Program-made: the position numbers and the translations under genes
NCBI RefSeq assembly: GCF_000257665.1
Contig: NZ_AJKR01000003.1
Location: forward strand, 124,001 to 188,000
DNA from: Candidatus Aquiluna sp. IMCC13023
GTDB lineage: Bacteria > Actinomycetota > Actinomycetes > Actinomycetales > Microbacteriaceae
DNA length: 64,000 nucleotides
Direction: 5' to 3'
In this document: piece after piece, positions 37,417 through 47,585 of the stretch
Numbering within the stretch: the stretch's first letter is position 1
How the letters are laid out: each line of letters opens with the position of its first letter
Notes under the pieces: model-generated
The model's input: only the letters and a program-made list of their open reading frames with translations
Databases searched by the model: none
What the model was told of the DNA's origin: nothing

Positions 37417-40400
37417 TGATCAGCTCTATTCGCTCGAGTGCATATTCCTGTAGTGGCTTAACACTAAACCTGCCCTCTCGCACAACCTCGAAAGAGCCGA
37501 TTGCTGCGCTTAGTTGAGCAACAGTTGTAAATATAGGCTTATCGGCCGCAGTCGTCGCTGCTCGAATTTCGTATCCATCAATTCTTGCATCTGCTCCGGA
37601 GGGCGTATTTACGACTACGTCGACCTTGCCGGCTGTGATCATGTCGACAATTGACTCTTCGTCGTCTCCAGCCTCAGAGTGCTTTATGACGACCTCAGAC
37701 CTGATTCCGTGACGCTCTAGCATCGCTTGCGTTCCTTGGGTAGCTAGTATCCGGAAACCAAGCTGTGCCAGACGCCTTACGGGAAGGAGTGACTGCGGCT
37801 TATCGCGGTCGGCAACTGAAATGAATACGGTCCCCTCTGTTGGTAAAGCCGAACCTGATCCAGCTTGGGCCTTCGCAAAGGCGGTTGGGAAGTCCTTGTC
37901 GATGCCCATGACTTCACCGGTTGATCTCATTTCGGGGCCTAGGAGTGAATCAACGAATCTGCCATCACGAGTCGCGAACCTCTTAAATGGCAACACTGCT
38001 TCCTTGACGGAGATCGGTGTCCCGGCTGGCAGGTGACGCCCGTCCCTGCTCGGTAGTCCCCCCTCTGCAACTAACTCAGAAATTTTTGCCCCCACCATCA
38101 CCCTGGCCGCAGCCTTAGCAAGTGTTATTCCAAGGGCCTTGGACACAAACGGTACCGTTCGACTCGCGCGCGGATTCGCCTCGAGAACGTAAAGCACATC
38201 TGATGCCATCGCGAATTGGATGTTCAAGAGGCCAATAACATTCAGGCCCCTGGCTATCTGCTCCGTGGCGGCAGCAACTCGGTCGATTTGGTTTTTGCTC
38301 AGAGTAATTGGAGGCAGCGTGCAGCTTGAGTCACCCGAGTGAATTCCCGCTTCCTCTATGTGCTCCATCACACCACCGATAAACAATTCGTCTCCATCGA
38401 AGATCGCATCGATGTCTATCTCTATTGCGTCTTCAAGAAATCTGTCGACTAATAGGGGGTGCGTTGTATCAACGAGCGCATGCTCAGCAATCCGATCAAA
38501 ATAACCGTCGAGTGAGTTCTGATCGTAAACAATTTCCATGCCGCGGCCCCCAAGGACAAAGCTTGGTCTAACCAATACTGGAAAACCAATCTTTTCAACG
38601 ACGGCGGTTGCATCCTCAAGATTTGTCGCCATTCCATTGGCTGGCGCCAATAGCCCAGCCGCGTCGAGAATGCTTTGGAACTGCCCACGTTCTTCGGCTC
38701 GGTCAATGTTTTCCGGTGTGGTGCCAAGGATTGGTATTCCTTCAGCGGCGAGTCCGTTTGCGAGGCTCAACGCGGTTTGGCCGCCAAGTTGAACCATTAC
38801 CCCGAGTAGTTCTCCGGTTTGTGACTCAGCGTGAATTACTTCAAGCACGTCTTCGAGTGTCAAGGGCTCAAAATACAATCGGTCTGCGGTGTCGTAGTCG
38901 GTCGAAACTGTTTCGGGGTTGCAGTTAATCATTACCGTTTCGATACCTATGTCGCGAAGCGCGAAGGTTGCGTGAACGCAGCTGTAGTCGAATTCAATAC
39001 CTTGGCCAATTCGGTTTGGTCCGCTTCCGAGAATAATTACCTTTTTCTTGTTTGAAGGCACGACCTCGGTGAACTGCTCGTAAGAGCTGTAGTGGTATGG
39101 GGTTTGCGCTGGGAATTCTCCTGCGCAGGTGTCGACGGTCTTGAATACTGGCCGCAGCCCGAAGCTGTGTCTTAGTTTTCGTAGATCCTGCTCCGAAATG
39201 TTCCTCATCTTCGCCAATTGCAGGTCAGAAAAGCCATGTTGTTTGGCTTTCTTGAGGGAGTCCACATCGATAGCCTCTAGTTCTAGGAACCATCTTGCTG
39301 TTTCATTTATCAGGACAATCTGGTCAATAAACCAGGGATCAATTTTTGTCGCCTCAAAGACCTCATCGGCACTGGCACCAAACCACAACGCTTGCTGGAC
39401 TTGTCCAATTCGACTTTCTGTTGGCGTGACCATTGCAACCAATAAGTCGGCGGGGTCCTGGTTTGTGGCAGGAAAGACAAATGAACTGCCGCGCTTTTCT
39501 AAGGACCGCAATGCTTTTTGCAGCGCTTGCGAGAAAGTGCGCCCAATCGCCATCGCTTCGCCCACACTCTTCATGGTTGTGGTTAGTGTCGGGTCCGCAG
39601 CAGGGAATTTCTCAAATGCGAAACGAGGTACTTTGACAACTATGTAATCAAGGCTTGGCTCGAAGGAGGCGGGTGTGACCATCGTGATATCGTTTGGAAT
39701 CTCGTCAAGTGTGTATCCAATAGCGAGTTTCGCCGCGATTTTCGCAATGGGGAATCCAGTCGCCTTGGATGCAAGTGCCGAGGACCGACTCACTCTTGGG
39801 TTCATTTCTATGACAATTACGCGCCCGTCTTTGGGGTCGACGGCGAATTGGATGTTGCAGCCGCCAGTATCTACTCCAACGTCTCGAATGATGCGAATCG
39901 CAATGTCACGAAGATTTTGGTACTCCCTGTCGGTCAATGTCATCGCGGGTGCAACGGTGATGGAGTCACCGGTGTGGACTCCGACCGGGTCAAAGTTTTC
40001 AATTGAACAAACCACAACGCTGTTGTCGTTCTTATCGCGCATTAGCTCTAGCTCATATTCTTTCCAGCCAGTTATCGACTCTTCGATCAAAACCTCAGTG
40101 GTAGGAGAGGCCTGCAGCCCGGCACTGGCTATTCGGATTAAGTCCTTTTCATCGTAGGCAAAGCCTGACCCCAACCCACCCATTGTGAAGGAGGGCCGAA
40201 CAACCATTGGATAACCGATGTCGCCTGCTATCGCCAGTACCTCATCCATATTGTGTGCGACAGCGGAAATGGCTACGTCTGCGCCAGCGTTTAGCACTAC
40301 TTGCTTGAATTCGACTCGATCTTCCCCGGCCTTGATCGCCGCTACGTTTGCGCCGATAAGTTCAACACCGTACTTTTCAAGCGAACCACGTTCAAACAAA

Positions 40401-40702
40401 GCCATCGCTGCATTCAGGGCAGTCTGGCCACCGAGTGTTGGAAGGATGGCGTCCGGACGCTCTTTCTCGATAATTGCCTCAATAACCTCTGGAGTTATTG
40501 GCTCGATGTATGTTGCATCGGCGAAGTCAGGATCAGTCATGATGGTTGCTGGATTCGAGTTCACCAAAATCACCCGAATGCCCTCCTCCTGGAGAACTCT
40601 GCAGGCTTGGGTTCCCGAGTAGTCAAATTCGCACGCCTGGCCGATCACAATCGGGCCGGATCCAATTACTAGGACAGATTTGATGTCTTGTCGCTTTGGC
40701 AT
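37409..40702 (-). CDS. carB: Carbamoyl-phosphate synthase large subunit
   Basis: CarB makes carbamoyl phosphate from bicarbonate, ATP and ammonia delivered by CarA. The 1097-residue protein has the two homologous ATP-grasp halves, each opening with a nucleotide loop ([19 protein letters not shown] and [18 protein letters not shown]). A C-terminal MGS-like regulatory domain (about 950-1080) ends the protein. The ATG shares one base with the carA stop. Confidence 0.98.
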   Translation of the reverse strand: MPKRQDIKSVLVIGSGPIVIGQACEFDYSGTQACRVLQEEGIRVILVNSNPATIMTDPDFADATYIEPITPEVIEAIIEKERPDAILPTLGGQTALNAAMALFERGSLEKYGVELIGANVAAIKAGEDRVEFKQVVLNAGADVAISAVAHNMDEVLAIAGDIGYPMVVRPSFTMGGLGSGFAYDEKDLIRIASAGLQASPTTEVLIEESITGWKEYELELMRDKNDNSVVVCSIENFDPVGVHTGDSITVAPAMTLTDREYQNLRDIAIRIIRDVGVDTGGCNIQFAVDPKDGRVIVIEMNPRVSRSSALASKATGFPIAKIAAKLAIGYTLDEIPNDITMVTPASFEPSLDYIVVKVPRFAFEKFPAADPTLTTTMKSVGEAMAIGRTFSQALQKALRSLEKRGSSFVFPATNQDPADLLVAMVTPTESRIGQVQQALWFGASADEVFEATKIDPWFIDQIVLINETARWFLELEAIDVDSLKKAKQHGFSDLQLAKMRNISEQDLRKLRHSFGLRPVFKTVDTCAGEFPAQTPYHYSSYEQFTEVVPSNKKKVIILGSGPNRIGQGIEFDYSCVHATFALRDIGIETVMINCNPETVSTDYDTADRLYFEPLTLEDVLEVIHAESQTGELLGVMVQLGGQTALSLANGLAAEGIPILGTTPENIDRAEERGQFQSILDAAGLLAPANGMATNLEDATAVVEKIGFPVLVRPSFVLGGRGMEIVYDQNSLDGYFDRIAEHALVDTTHPLLVDRFLEDAIEIDIDAIFDGDELFIGGVMEHIEEAGIHSGDSSCTLPPITLSKNQIDRVAAATEQIARGLNVIGLLNIQFAMASDVLYVLEANPRASRTVPFVSKALGITLAKAAARVMVGAKISELVAEGGLPSRDGRHLPAGTPISVKEAVLPFKRFATRDGRFVDSLLGPEMRSTGEVMGIDKDFPTAFAKAQAGSGSALPTEGTVFISVADRDKPQSLLPVRRLAQLGFRILATQGTQAMLERHGIRSEVVIKHSEAGDDEESIVDMITAGKVDVVVNTPSGADARIDGYEIRAATTAADKPIFTTVAQLSAAIGSFEVVREGRFSVKPLQEYALERIELISE

Positions 40703-41817
40703 TACTTGGACTCCTTGATTGCGTCTAGAAACTTGTCGAACAAATAATGGCTGTCGTGAGGTCCAGCTGCAGCCTCAGGGTGATACTGGACGGAGAACGC
40801 TGGAATGTCAACGCACTCAAGGCCCTCTACAACCTGGTCATTGAGGCCACGATGTGAAACTTTCACCTGCCCGAAACCAAGTGGCGATTCAGCGCTATCG
40901 GAGTCCAGTTTGACCGCAAAGCCGTGGTTGTGTGCTGTTACTTCAACTCGTCCAGTTTCCTTGTTGATTACCGGCTGATTGATGCCTCGGTGACCAAACT
41001 TGAGCTTGTAGGTGTCGAATCCCAGTGCCCGTCCAAGTAACTGATTTCCAAAACATATTCCAAAAAAAGGCTTTTTTGTAGCAAGAAGTTCGCGCAACAT
41101 TGAGACCTGATTGCCGCTTGCTTCCGGGTCACCGGGCCCATTGGAAAAAAAGAATCCATCCGGCGATGAAGCAAGGATTTCAGACGCGCTAATGTCGGCT
41201 GGAAAAACTTCTATTTCTAGACCACGCATTGCTAGGTGCTCCAGGGTCGACTTCTTGATGCCCAAATCAAGCACGGCTATTTTGCCTAAGCGATTGCTCT
41301 GGCTCGGGATCGTATAGCTCGTCGAAGTCGAAACTTGACCAGAGAGACTCTGACCCTTCATCTCGGGTGCCGCACGAACCAGTGCGAGCATTTCATCTGG
41401 CGACATCGATTGGTCACTTGAGAAAATACCGGCTCTCATCGCGCCAAGGCTGCGAACATGAAGAGTGATGGCCCGAGTGTCGACGTTTGAGATGCCGACA
41501 ATGTTATTCTCGATCAGGTTCTGATCCAGGGTCTTTTCGGAGCGGTAGTTACTGGCTATGCGGGATGGCTCTCGCACGATGTAACCGGCGACCCAAATTT
41601 TGCTGGACTCCGCGTCTGTCTCATTGGTTCCGACGATCCCGATGTGGGGAAATGTCTGCATAACAATCTGCCCGGCGTAGGAAGGGTCCGTCAGAGTCTC
41701 TTGGTACCCTGTCATTCCAGTTGCGAAGACCAACTCTCCGACACTGACACCGGCCACCCCATAGCGTTCGCCTTCGAAAATTGATCCGTCTTCCAGTACT
41801 AGATGTGCTTTATGCAA
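40702..41817 (-). CDS. carA: Carbamoyl-phosphate synthase small subunit
   Basis: CarA is the glutaminase subunit. The 371-residue protein has the N-terminal CarA domain and a class I amidotransferase domain with Cys255 in [10 protein letters not shown], His346 and Glu348 in QYHPEAAAG. The TTG start overlaps the stop of the PH-like gene by 8 bases. Confidence 0.98.
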   Translation of the reverse strand: MHKAHLVLEDGSIFEGERYGVAGVSVGELVFATGMTGYQETLTDPSYAGQIVMQTFPHIGIVGTNETDAESSKIWVAGYIVREPSRIASNYRSEKTLDQNLIENNIVGISNVDTRAITLHVRSLGAMRAGIFSSDQSMSPDEMLALVRAAPEMKGQSLSGQVSTSTSYTIPSQSNRLGKIAVLDLGIKKSTLEHLAMRGLEIEVFPADISASEILASSPDGFFFSNGPGDPEASGNQVSMLRELLATKKPFFGICFGNQLLGRALGFDTYKLKFGHRGINQPVINKETGRVEVTAHNHGFAVKLDSDSAESPLGFGQVKVSHRGLNDQVVEGLECVDIPAFSVQYHPEAAAGPHDSHYLFDKFLDAIKESK

Positions 41818-42298
41818 AACTCACTCCCAATTTCTCAATCAAAGTCCTTTTTATCTCGTTGTGTCGTTGCTTGTCACGGAATCGAATGTTTGTAACAAGA
41901 CCAACATTGTTGTGGCTCCAGGAAATGCTAATTAGACCCTTTGCCTCGACTCCCCTGTCTATGGTCGCATTCGCTTCACTCAGTGACTGGATCGCGGAGG
42001 TGGGAATGTTGAAATCCTTCTCACCATTTCTGGCAAGTCCAATGCCATTCTTGCCGAGCCAAAGTCTTGCGTTTCCTCTATTTCCGAGCCCCTGGGCCCA
42101 GACCTTTGCAAGCAGATCAGATGAGAACACAGTGCTCACGTACAACACCTCACCTAAGTCGTTTTCGGCAGAAAATGCCGGCAGATCATAGAGAATTTTC
42201 TCTTGGGATCGTCGCCTGAATCGAATCCTAAAAAGAATGAGGACGGCAATTGTTGGGACGATTAGAAGAGCAAGTCCACCGATAAGTTCTCGCGTCAT
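41810..42298 (-). CDS. PH-domain-like membrane-anchored protein of the pyr operon
   Basis: The 162-residue protein has one N-terminal membrane segment (about 5-25), a basic stop-transfer (RIRFRRR) and a soluble cytoplasmic domain of about 120 residues resembling the PH-like proteins annotated between pyrC and carA in actinobacteria. I see no catalytic motif. Overlaps on both sides (1 base with pyrC, 8 bases with carA) mean it is translated with the pyrimidine enzymes. A scaffold or membrane-tethering role for the pathway would fit but is unproven. Confidence 0.75.
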   Translation of the reverse strand: MTRELIGGLALLIVPTIAVLILFRIRFRRRSQEKILYDLPAFSAENDLGEVLYVSTVFSSDLLAKVWAQGLGNRGNARLWLGKNGIGLARNGEKDFNIPTSAIQSLSEANATIDRGVEAKGLISISWSHNNVGLVTNIRFRDKQRHNEIKRTLIEKLGVSFA

Positions 42299-43566
42299 TA
42301 ATGTTCCCTAACTGATTGATTCATCATCGAAAATTGACCTTGGTAAATCGTGTGCTGCACTCGTCCAATGAATTCGAGTCCCAAGTATGGGCTGTTGTTT
42401 GACTTGGACTGGTTCATTTCGGTCACCGCTATTCTTTCATGAGGATTGAACACCGTTATGTTCGCCTGGGCGCCTACTTTGATGAAGCCGTGATTATCCA
42501 GGCTGGCCAATTTTGCTGGCCGCTTACTGATTATTTCCTCAAAAAGCTTCCAGTCGCCTGCTCCAGATTGAATAAGAACTTGGTGCAGGATGCTCGCGGC
42601 CGACTCTAGGCCGAGCATTCCAAATGCTGCGTTCTCCCATTCGCAGTCCTTCTTTTCGCCTGAATGCGGCGCATGGTCGGTGCCCAGCATGTCTATTGTC
42701 CCGTCTACTAACCCGGCCAGCAGTGCCGTGTTGTCATCGGCAGTTCTGAGAGGAGGGTTTACTTTGTAGACCGGATCGTAGGTCCTAACAAGTTCCTCGG
42801 TTAGCAATAGATGATGTGGAGTTACCTCCGCGGTTATTTGAATGCCCTTTGATTTTGCCCATCTGACAACCTCGACTCCCCCTGCGGTAGTCAGGTGGCA
42901 AATGTGCAGCCTCGAACCTGTCTCTTGAGCCAACTGAGCATCCCTCGCGATTATCTGCTCCTCCGCGATTGCCGGCCAACCAGTTAAGCCGAGTTCGGTA
43001 GCGACTGCCCCTTGGTTCATTTGTGCCCCGACAGTCATTTTGGGATCCTGGGCGTGCTGAGCGACAACGCCGCCAAACTTCTTTACTTCGAGAAGGGCTT
43101 GTCTCATGAGGTTTTCATCGTGGACGCACATGCCGTCGTCACTAAACATGGTCACCTTCGCTCTCGAAGTCGACATGTCTGCAATGCTTGATAGCTCCAG
43201 TCCCTTGAGGCCCTTAGTAACAGCTCCGATGGGCTGCACGAAGCAGAGTCCAGCCTCAACGCCTAAGTCATAAACACGCTCAACTAGATTCGAATCATCC
43301 GCAACCGGATCCGTGTTTGCCATGGCGCAAATTGCTGAATAGCCCCCAGCGCTAGCAGCTCTAGTACCCGATAAAACAGTCTCGCTAGCCTCGAAGCCTG
43401 GCTCTCTTAGGTGCGTGTGGGGATCCACGAAGCCGGACAGACCAATCAAATCTGTGCAGTCCGTTCCAGAGTCTGAAATCCGACCCATCTCAACTATTTG
43501 TCCGCCATCGATTCTTATATCGTTAATCGACCCATCGGACAGGGTCAGATTTTTTAAAATTATCAA
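42298..43566 (-). CDS. pyrC: Dihydroorotase
   Basis: PyrC cyclises carbamoyl aspartate to dihydroorotate. The 422-residue protein is a class I amidohydrolase with the metal histidines in GFVDPHTHLREPG (HxH at 50 and 52) and the catalytic Asp in LGTDHAPHS. The TTG start overlaps the pyrB stop (TTGA). Confidence 0.97.
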   Translation of the reverse strand: MIILKNLTLSDGSINDIRIDGGQIVEMGRISDSGTDCTDLIGLSGFVDPHTHLREPGFEASETVLSGTRAASAGGYSAICAMANTDPVADDSNLVERVYDLGVEAGLCFVQPIGAVTKGLKGLELSSIADMSTSRAKVTMFSDDGMCVHDENLMRQALLEVKKFGGVVAQHAQDPKMTVGAQMNQGAVATELGLTGWPAIAEEQIIARDAQLAQETGSRLHICHLTTAGGVEVVRWAKSKGIQITAEVTPHHLLLTEELVRTYDPVYKVNPPLRTADDNTALLAGLVDGTIDMLGTDHAPHSGEKKDCEWENAAFGMLGLESAASILHQVLIQSGAGDWKLFEEIISKRPAKLASLDNHGFIKVGAQANITVFNPHERIAVTEMNQSKSNNSPYLGLEFIGRVQHTIYQGQFSMMNQSVREH

Positions 43567-44498
43567 TTGGAATCCTCTCCCGACAACACACGATGCAGGA
43601 CCGCCATCCGAACGGCCAAGCCATTTTCAACTTGCCTAAGGACAGCCGATCGAGGGTCATTGGCGGCCTGGTTGGAAATCTCGAGACCACGATTCATTGG
43701 GCCCGGATGCATGATCACGGTCTCTTTGCCAAGTAGCCCCAATCGTGTCTGGTCGAGTGACCAATTGGCGATGTATTCCCGGGTGCTAAAGGTGTCGTCC
43801 TTTTGCATGCGCTCCAGTTGCACCCTCAGCATCATCACAACATCTGGCTTTTCATCAAGTGCTTCATCAAAGGTTTTGTAAACCTTGGCCCCCATAGCCT
43901 CGATGCCCTCTGGCACAAGTGTCCCTGGACCAGCAACACTGACCGTTGCTCCCAAGAGTGAGAGCAAAAGCATGTTACTTCTTGCAACCCGGGAGTGTTC
44001 AATGTCTCCAACGACTAAAACCTTGATGCCGGCAAGATCATCGCCCGAGTTCTTTTGCTGCCTGATTGTCATTGCATCTAGTAATGCCTGTGTGGGGTGT
44101 TCGTGTCTTCCGTCACCAGCATTGATGATGCTCGCAGAAACCCAGCCCCTATTGGCAAGAGAATGTGCAGCACCGGACATTGGATGTCTTACGATTATGG
44201 CGGCAGCACCTAAGGCCTCCAATGTCTGCGCAGTGTCCTTAAGCGACTCACCCTTCGAGGTGCTCGAGGATTGAGCATCAAAATTAATTACATCGGCACT
44301 CAGTCGCTTTGCTGCAATTTCAAAGCTAATTCTGGTCCTGGTTGAATTTTCATAAAACAAATTCACTACAGTCTTGCCTCGCAGTGCGGGCAAGCTCTTG
44401 ATAGTCCGTTGGTTAACCTGACTCAGCTGCTGCGCGCTATCAAGAAGAGCAACGGCTGAGTCCCTAGTGAGATCCCTGATTGAAATTAAGTGCTTCAT
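43563..44498 (-). CDS. pyrB: Aspartate carbamoyltransferase catalytic subunit
   Basis: PyrB joins carbamoyl phosphate and aspartate. The 311-residue protein has the carbamoyl phosphate motif STRTR (52-56) and HPTQALLD. No regulatory pyrI is present, as expected for actinobacteria. The ATG overlaps the pyrR stop by 4 bases, giving a coupled pyrR-pyrB-pyrC series under PyrR control. Confidence 0.98.
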   Translation of the reverse strand: MKHLISIRDLTRDSAVALLDSAQQLSQVNQRTIKSLPALRGKTVVNLFYENSTRTRISFEIAAKRLSADVINFDAQSSSTSKGESLKDTAQTLEALGAAAIIVRHPMSGAAHSLANRGWVSASIINAGDGRHEHPTQALLDAMTIRQQKNSGDDLAGIKVLVVGDIEHSRVARSNMLLLSLLGATVSVAGPGTLVPEGIEAMGAKVYKTFDEALDEKPDVVMMLRVQLERMQKDDTFSTREYIANWSLDQTRLGLLGKETVIMHPGPMNRGLEISNQAANDPRSAVLRQVENGLAVRMAVLHRVLSGEDSN

Positions 44499-45025
44499 CC
44501 CGAGATCACAACCTGATCGATACCGTCGCTGCCCATCAATTGGACCGAAACGCGTTCCGTAACAGATGTCGGGAGGTTTTTTCCAACAAAATCTGGCCGG
44601 ATTGGCAGCTCCCTGTGACCCCGATCAACAAGAACCGCGAGCTTCACCTGCTTAGGCCTGCCGTAGCTGGTCAAAGCATCCAGTGCCGCCCTGACAGTTC
44701 TGCCTGAAAATAGAACGTCATCAACTAATACAACAACTTTGCCGTCAATGCCTGAGACCGGAAGGCTGCTTTCATGGATTTCTCGCTCGGCCTTCGCCGA
44801 GTCGTCACGATACATAGTTATGTCCAGAATGCCAAACTCTATGATTTGGTTAGGCTCGATGGCCTGAAGGATTTCAACAACGCGCCTAGCCAACTCGACT
44901 CCCCGAGTTGGAATACCTAAAATGACGAGATTTTCTGGGCCCTCATTGGCCTCTAGGATTTCGTGAGATATGCGCCTGAGCGCCCTGAGAATGTCTGGTC
45001 CGTCTAGGACAGCGCGGTTGGACAA
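44495..45025 (-). CDS. pyrR: PyrR, RNA-binding regulator of the pyr operon
   Basis: PyrR is a uracil phosphoribosyltransferase homologue that binds pyr leader RNA when UMP is abundant. The 176-residue protein has the PRPP motif VVLVDDVLFSGRT (98-110). The start is TTG with AAGGAG 7 bases upstream. A PyrR-binding loop lies directly before that ribosome binding site, so PyrR probably represses its own translation and that of the coupled pyr genes, as reported for mycobacteria. Confidence 0.96.
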   Translation of the reverse strand: MSNRAVLDGPDILRALRRISHEILEANEGPENLVILGIPTRGVELARRVVEILQAIEPNQIIEFGILDITMYRDDSAKAEREIHESSLPVSGIDGKVVVLVDDVLFSGRTVRAALDALTSYGRPKQVKLAVLVDRGHRELPIRPDFVGKNLPTSVTERVSVQLMGSDGIDQVVISG

Positions 45026-45040
45026 TTTCCTACTCCTTCT

Positions 45041-45057
45041 TCGCCTCGCAGGACGAT
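45041..45057 (-). promoter_or_regulatory. PyrR-binding RNA loop in the pyr operon leader
   Basis: On the minus strand ATCGTCCTGCGAGGCGA contains TCCTGCGAGGC, which fits the known PyrR-binding core UCC-N-G-N-GAGG-Y. TCG and CGA can form the closing stem. It ends 2 bases before AAGAAGGAG, which includes the ribosome binding site of pyrR (45033-45038). Binding of PyrR would therefore block initiation. This arrangement is translational control; no terminator hairpin is seen. Confidence 0.85.
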
Positions 45058-45079
45058 TTTAAAGGGCAACTTTCTCTAA

Positions 45080-45088
45080 ATCATAACA
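45080..45088 (-). promoter_or_regulatory. Candidate extended -10 promoter for pyrR
   Basis: On the minus strand TGTTATGAT has the extended -10 form TGN followed by TATGAT (one mismatch from TATAAT). Transcription would start near 45073, giving a leader of about 48 bases that holds the PyrR loop. No clear -35 box is visible, as is common with extended -10 promoters. Confidence 0.5.
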
Positions 45089-45091
45089 GCC

Positions 45092-45511
45092 TCAAAGGGC
45101 CTGCGTGCCCTTTGCCAGTCGTGCCAAGACTCCATTTACAAATTTCGGCGAATCGTCGGTCGAGTATTCGCCGGCTAGCGTTACGGCCTCGGCGATGGCC
45201 ACTTCGTTTGGAACATCCTCGTTAAAAAGAATTTCCCATGCACCGAGGCGCAAGATTGACCGATCGATGTTCGGCATTCTTTCTAGTGACCAACCGTCCG
45301 AGATCTGTCTTAGGTCGTTGTCTATTTGAGCCAGATTTCCAGACACACCAACGACAATTGCCTCGGCATAGTCAAAAATTGCGGCCTGGTTCTGCCTGTC
45401 GGCTACGCCTGCCGCCGTGTCCTGTAATAGCTCCATGGGGTCAGTGTTTCTAATTCCGGAGGCATAAAGTGCATCAAGTGCTCGCTTGCGAGACTTGCTT
45501 CGAGAACTCAA
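45092..45511 (-). CDS. nusB: Transcription antitermination factor NusB
   Basis: NusB binds boxA RNA with S10 and supports rRNA antitermination. The 139-residue all-helical protein has the usual RKRALDALY near the start and DRSILRLGAWEI and VPNEVAIAEAV in the second half. The TTG start directly follows the efp stop. An inverted repeat AAAGGGC-ACGCAG-GCCCTTT covers its last codons and stop but has no U run. Confidence 0.95.
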   Translation of the reverse strand: MSSRSKSRKRALDALYASGIRNTDPMELLQDTAAGVADRQNQAAIFDYAEAIVVGVSGNLAQIDNDLRQISDGWSLERMPNIDRSILRLGAWEILFNEDVPNEVAIAEAVTLAGEYSTDDSPKFVNGVLARLAKGTQAL

Positions 45512-46075
45512 CTAGTCGTTCACGCGTCCTAGGTATTCACCGGTTCTGGTGTCGACTTTAACTCTGGTGTTGTTCTCAATAAATAGCGGAACCTGAATTT
45601 GGTATCCAGTTTCCAAAGTCGCAGGCTTGGAGCCGCCTGTCGAGCGGTCACCCTGTAGGCCAGGCTCCGTGTAAGTGATCTCTAGGACCACCGAGGGCGG
45701 TAGCTCGACGTAGAGTGCGGATCCCTCATGAAGAGCGACCGTGGCGTTCTGGTTTTCTAGCATGAAATTCGCTACGTCTCCGACAACCTCTGCGGGTACC
45801 GAGAGCTGATCGTAATCAGTGGCGTCCATGAACACATATCCGGAACCATCGTTGTAGAGATACTGCATGTCGCGTCTGTCGACGTTCGCTGTTTCAATCT
45901 TCGCTCCAGCGTTGAAGGTCTTATCCACGACTTTGCCAGAGATAACGCTTCTTAGCTTCGTCCGAACAAATGCAGGGCCCTTGCCGGGTTTCACGTGCTG
46001 GAACTCGATAACAGCCCATAGCTGGCCATCGATCATTAGAACCATGCCGTTTTTTAAGTCGTTTGAGCTGGCCAT
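45512..46075 (-). CDS. efp: Elongation factor P
   Basis: EF-P relieves ribosome stalling at polyproline. The 187-residue protein has the three expected beta-domains. The tip of the first carries Lys32 in KPGKGPAF, the position modified in other bacteria. The C-terminal signature [13 protein letters not shown] is present. A 27-base gap separates it from aroQ. Confidence 0.98.
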   Translation of the reverse strand: MASSNDLKNGMVLMIDGQLWAVIEFQHVKPGKGPAFVRTKLRSVISGKVVDKTFNAGAKIETANVDRRDMQYLYNDGSGYVFMDATDYDQLSVPAEVVGDVANFMLENQNATVALHEGSALYVELPPSVVLEITYTEPGLQGDRSTGGSKPATLETGYQIQVPLFIENNTRVKVDTRTGEYLGRVND

Positions 46076-46102
46076 TGTTTTCTCCTTAGCGCCTTGAAGA
46101 TT

Positions 46103-46540
46103 CTAGCGGCGGGTTAGTTGTTCCAAAGCCAGTAGGTAACTATCCACACCAAAGCCGGCGATAACACCGGTGGCGACACCAGAGATGACACTGTTGTGCC
46201 TGAACGCCTCACGTGTGTGTGGATTGGTGATGTGCACCTCTACAAGAGAGAGCCCCGATCCGGTTAGAGCGGCACAAGCATCCCGAAGCGCGTAGCTGTA
46301 GTGGGTAAAGGCTGCAGGGTTTATAACAACCGCTGATTTTTCCTCGATAGCCGCGTGGATCCAGCCAATGAGCTCATCCTCGCTATTGGTTTGCAGCACC
46401 TTGATCGTCTGATTCTTGGCTTCTGCCCAGGCCTGCAATGAGTCTCCAAGATCACTGAGCGTAAAGGTTCCATACACTTCAGGTTCCCGGGCACCAAGCA
46501 AATTCAAATTTGGTCCATTTAGTACGTAAATTACCGACAT
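46103..46540 (-). CDS. aroQ: 3-Dehydroquinate dehydratase, type II
   Basis: AroQ removes water from 3-dehydroquinate in the shikimate pathway. The 145-residue protein has the type II opening LNGPNLNLLGAREPEVYG with the catalytic Tyr, and NPAAFTHYSYALRDA. It lies 10 bases after aroB in the block aroE-aroC-aroK-aroB-aroQ. Confidence 0.97.
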   Translation of the reverse strand: MSVIYVLNGPNLNLLGAREPEVYGTFTLSDLGDSLQAWAEAKNQTIKVLQTNSEDELIGWIHAAIEEKSAVVINPAAFTHYSYALRDACAALTGSGLSLVEVHITNPHTREAFRHNSVISGVATGVIAGFGVDSYLLALEQLTRR

Positions 46541-46550
46541 GTCCTAAACC

Positions 46551-47585
46551 CTATTCAACTATTGCTTGAAAAGCTGTGAAGACAAGTTCGGGCGTGGGGG
46601 CATTTAGCATGGTCGGCTTGCCAATTTTGTCTAAGACTACGAACCTCAGAGAGCCAGCCCTCGCCTTCTTGTCCTTTTGCATGGTGTCTAAAAGCTGTGG
46701 CCAGCGGTCTGCACGATAAGAAGTTGGAAGGCCAAGCGCCTCAAAGACACTGCGGTGCCTAATGACATCGGCCTCGGATAGCTTGCCCGAAAGCATTGAT
46801 AGCTCTGCGGCGAAGACCATGCCAATCGAAATTGCTGCGCCGTGTCGCCACTTATATCTTTCGGCATGCTCGATTGCGTGACCTAAAGTGTGCCCATAGT
46901 TGAGAAACTCGCGCTCTCCTGTCTCATTGAAATCTCGAGATGTCACGTCTTCCTTTATTGCCACCGAGCGTCTAATCAGCTCTTCGAAGACACTCGACGC
47001 CGGATCAGTGGCAGCTGGGTCATTCTCCAAAGTGTCGAGAATCCATGGGTCTGCAATAAAGCCGTATTTCACAACCTCCGCCATTCCGGCCAAGAGCTCG
47101 TTTCTTGCCAAGGAGTGCAGGGTGTCAAGATCTATGACAACGCTCTGAGGTGAGTGGAAAGCTCCCACTAAATTCTTACCCTCAGTTGTGTTTATTCCAG
47201 TCTTTCCGCCTATTGCCGCATCAACCATGCCTAGCAAAGTGGTGGGTATTAGTACTGATCGCACTCCCCTTAACCAAGTAGCTGCAACAAAACCAGCAAG
47301 ATCAGTTGTGGAGCCGCCTCCAAGGCCAATGACGGCGTCGTTGCGGTTGAAATCGGATTTCCCCATGATCTGCCAGCAAAAAGCTGCCACCTCTACTCGT
47401 TTGGCGTCCTCGGCTGCGGGGACCTCTGCTAGTAGCACCTCGAACCCGGAATCTTTGAGGTTTTCAGACAACGCTTCGGCAGTCGTGGCCAAGGGCTGCG
47501 GGTAGACAATCAGCACTTTTTTAACTCCGCTGAGCGTGGTGGGGATCTCATTGAGCAAGGCTCGTCCGATCAAGATATTAGACAT
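46551..47585 (-). CDS. aroB: 3-Dehydroquinate synthase
   Basis: AroB converts DAHP to 3-dehydroquinate using NAD and a metal. The 344-residue protein has GLGGGSTTDLAGFVAATWLR, the metal-binding region KYGFIADPWIL with GHTLGHAIEH, and HGAAISIGM. Its ATG overlaps the aroK stop by 8 bases. Confidence 0.97.
   Translation of the reverse strand: MSNILIGRALLNEIPTTLSGVKKVLIVYPQPLATTAEALSENLKDSGFEVLLAEVPAAEDAKRVEVAAFCWQIMGKSDFNRNDAVIGLGGGSTTDLAGFVAATWLRGVRSVLIPTTLLGMVDAAIGGKTGINTTEGKNLVGAFHSPQSVVIDLDTLHSLARNELLAGMAEVVKYGFIADPWILDTLENDPAATDPASSVFEELIRRSVAIKEDVTSRDFNETGEREFLNYGHTLGHAIEHAERYKWRHGAAISIGMVFAAELSMLSGKLSEADVIRHRSVFEALGLPTSYRADRWPQLLDTMQKDKKARAGSLRFVVLDKIGKPTMLNAPTPELVFTAFQAIVE

Noticed and set aside
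39129-39647. Plus-strand open frame of 172 codons opposite carB
   Set aside because: It is antisense to well-conserved carB sequence and resembles no protein. Similar long frames opposite pyk, uvrA and secD have the same explanation.
45094-45113. Hairpin AAAGGGC-ACGCAG-GCCCTTT at the nusB stop as a terminator
   Set aside because: No U run follows and it lies within the last nusB codons. A third GCCCTTT copy downstream gives a possible alternative pairing, but I cannot support a switch.
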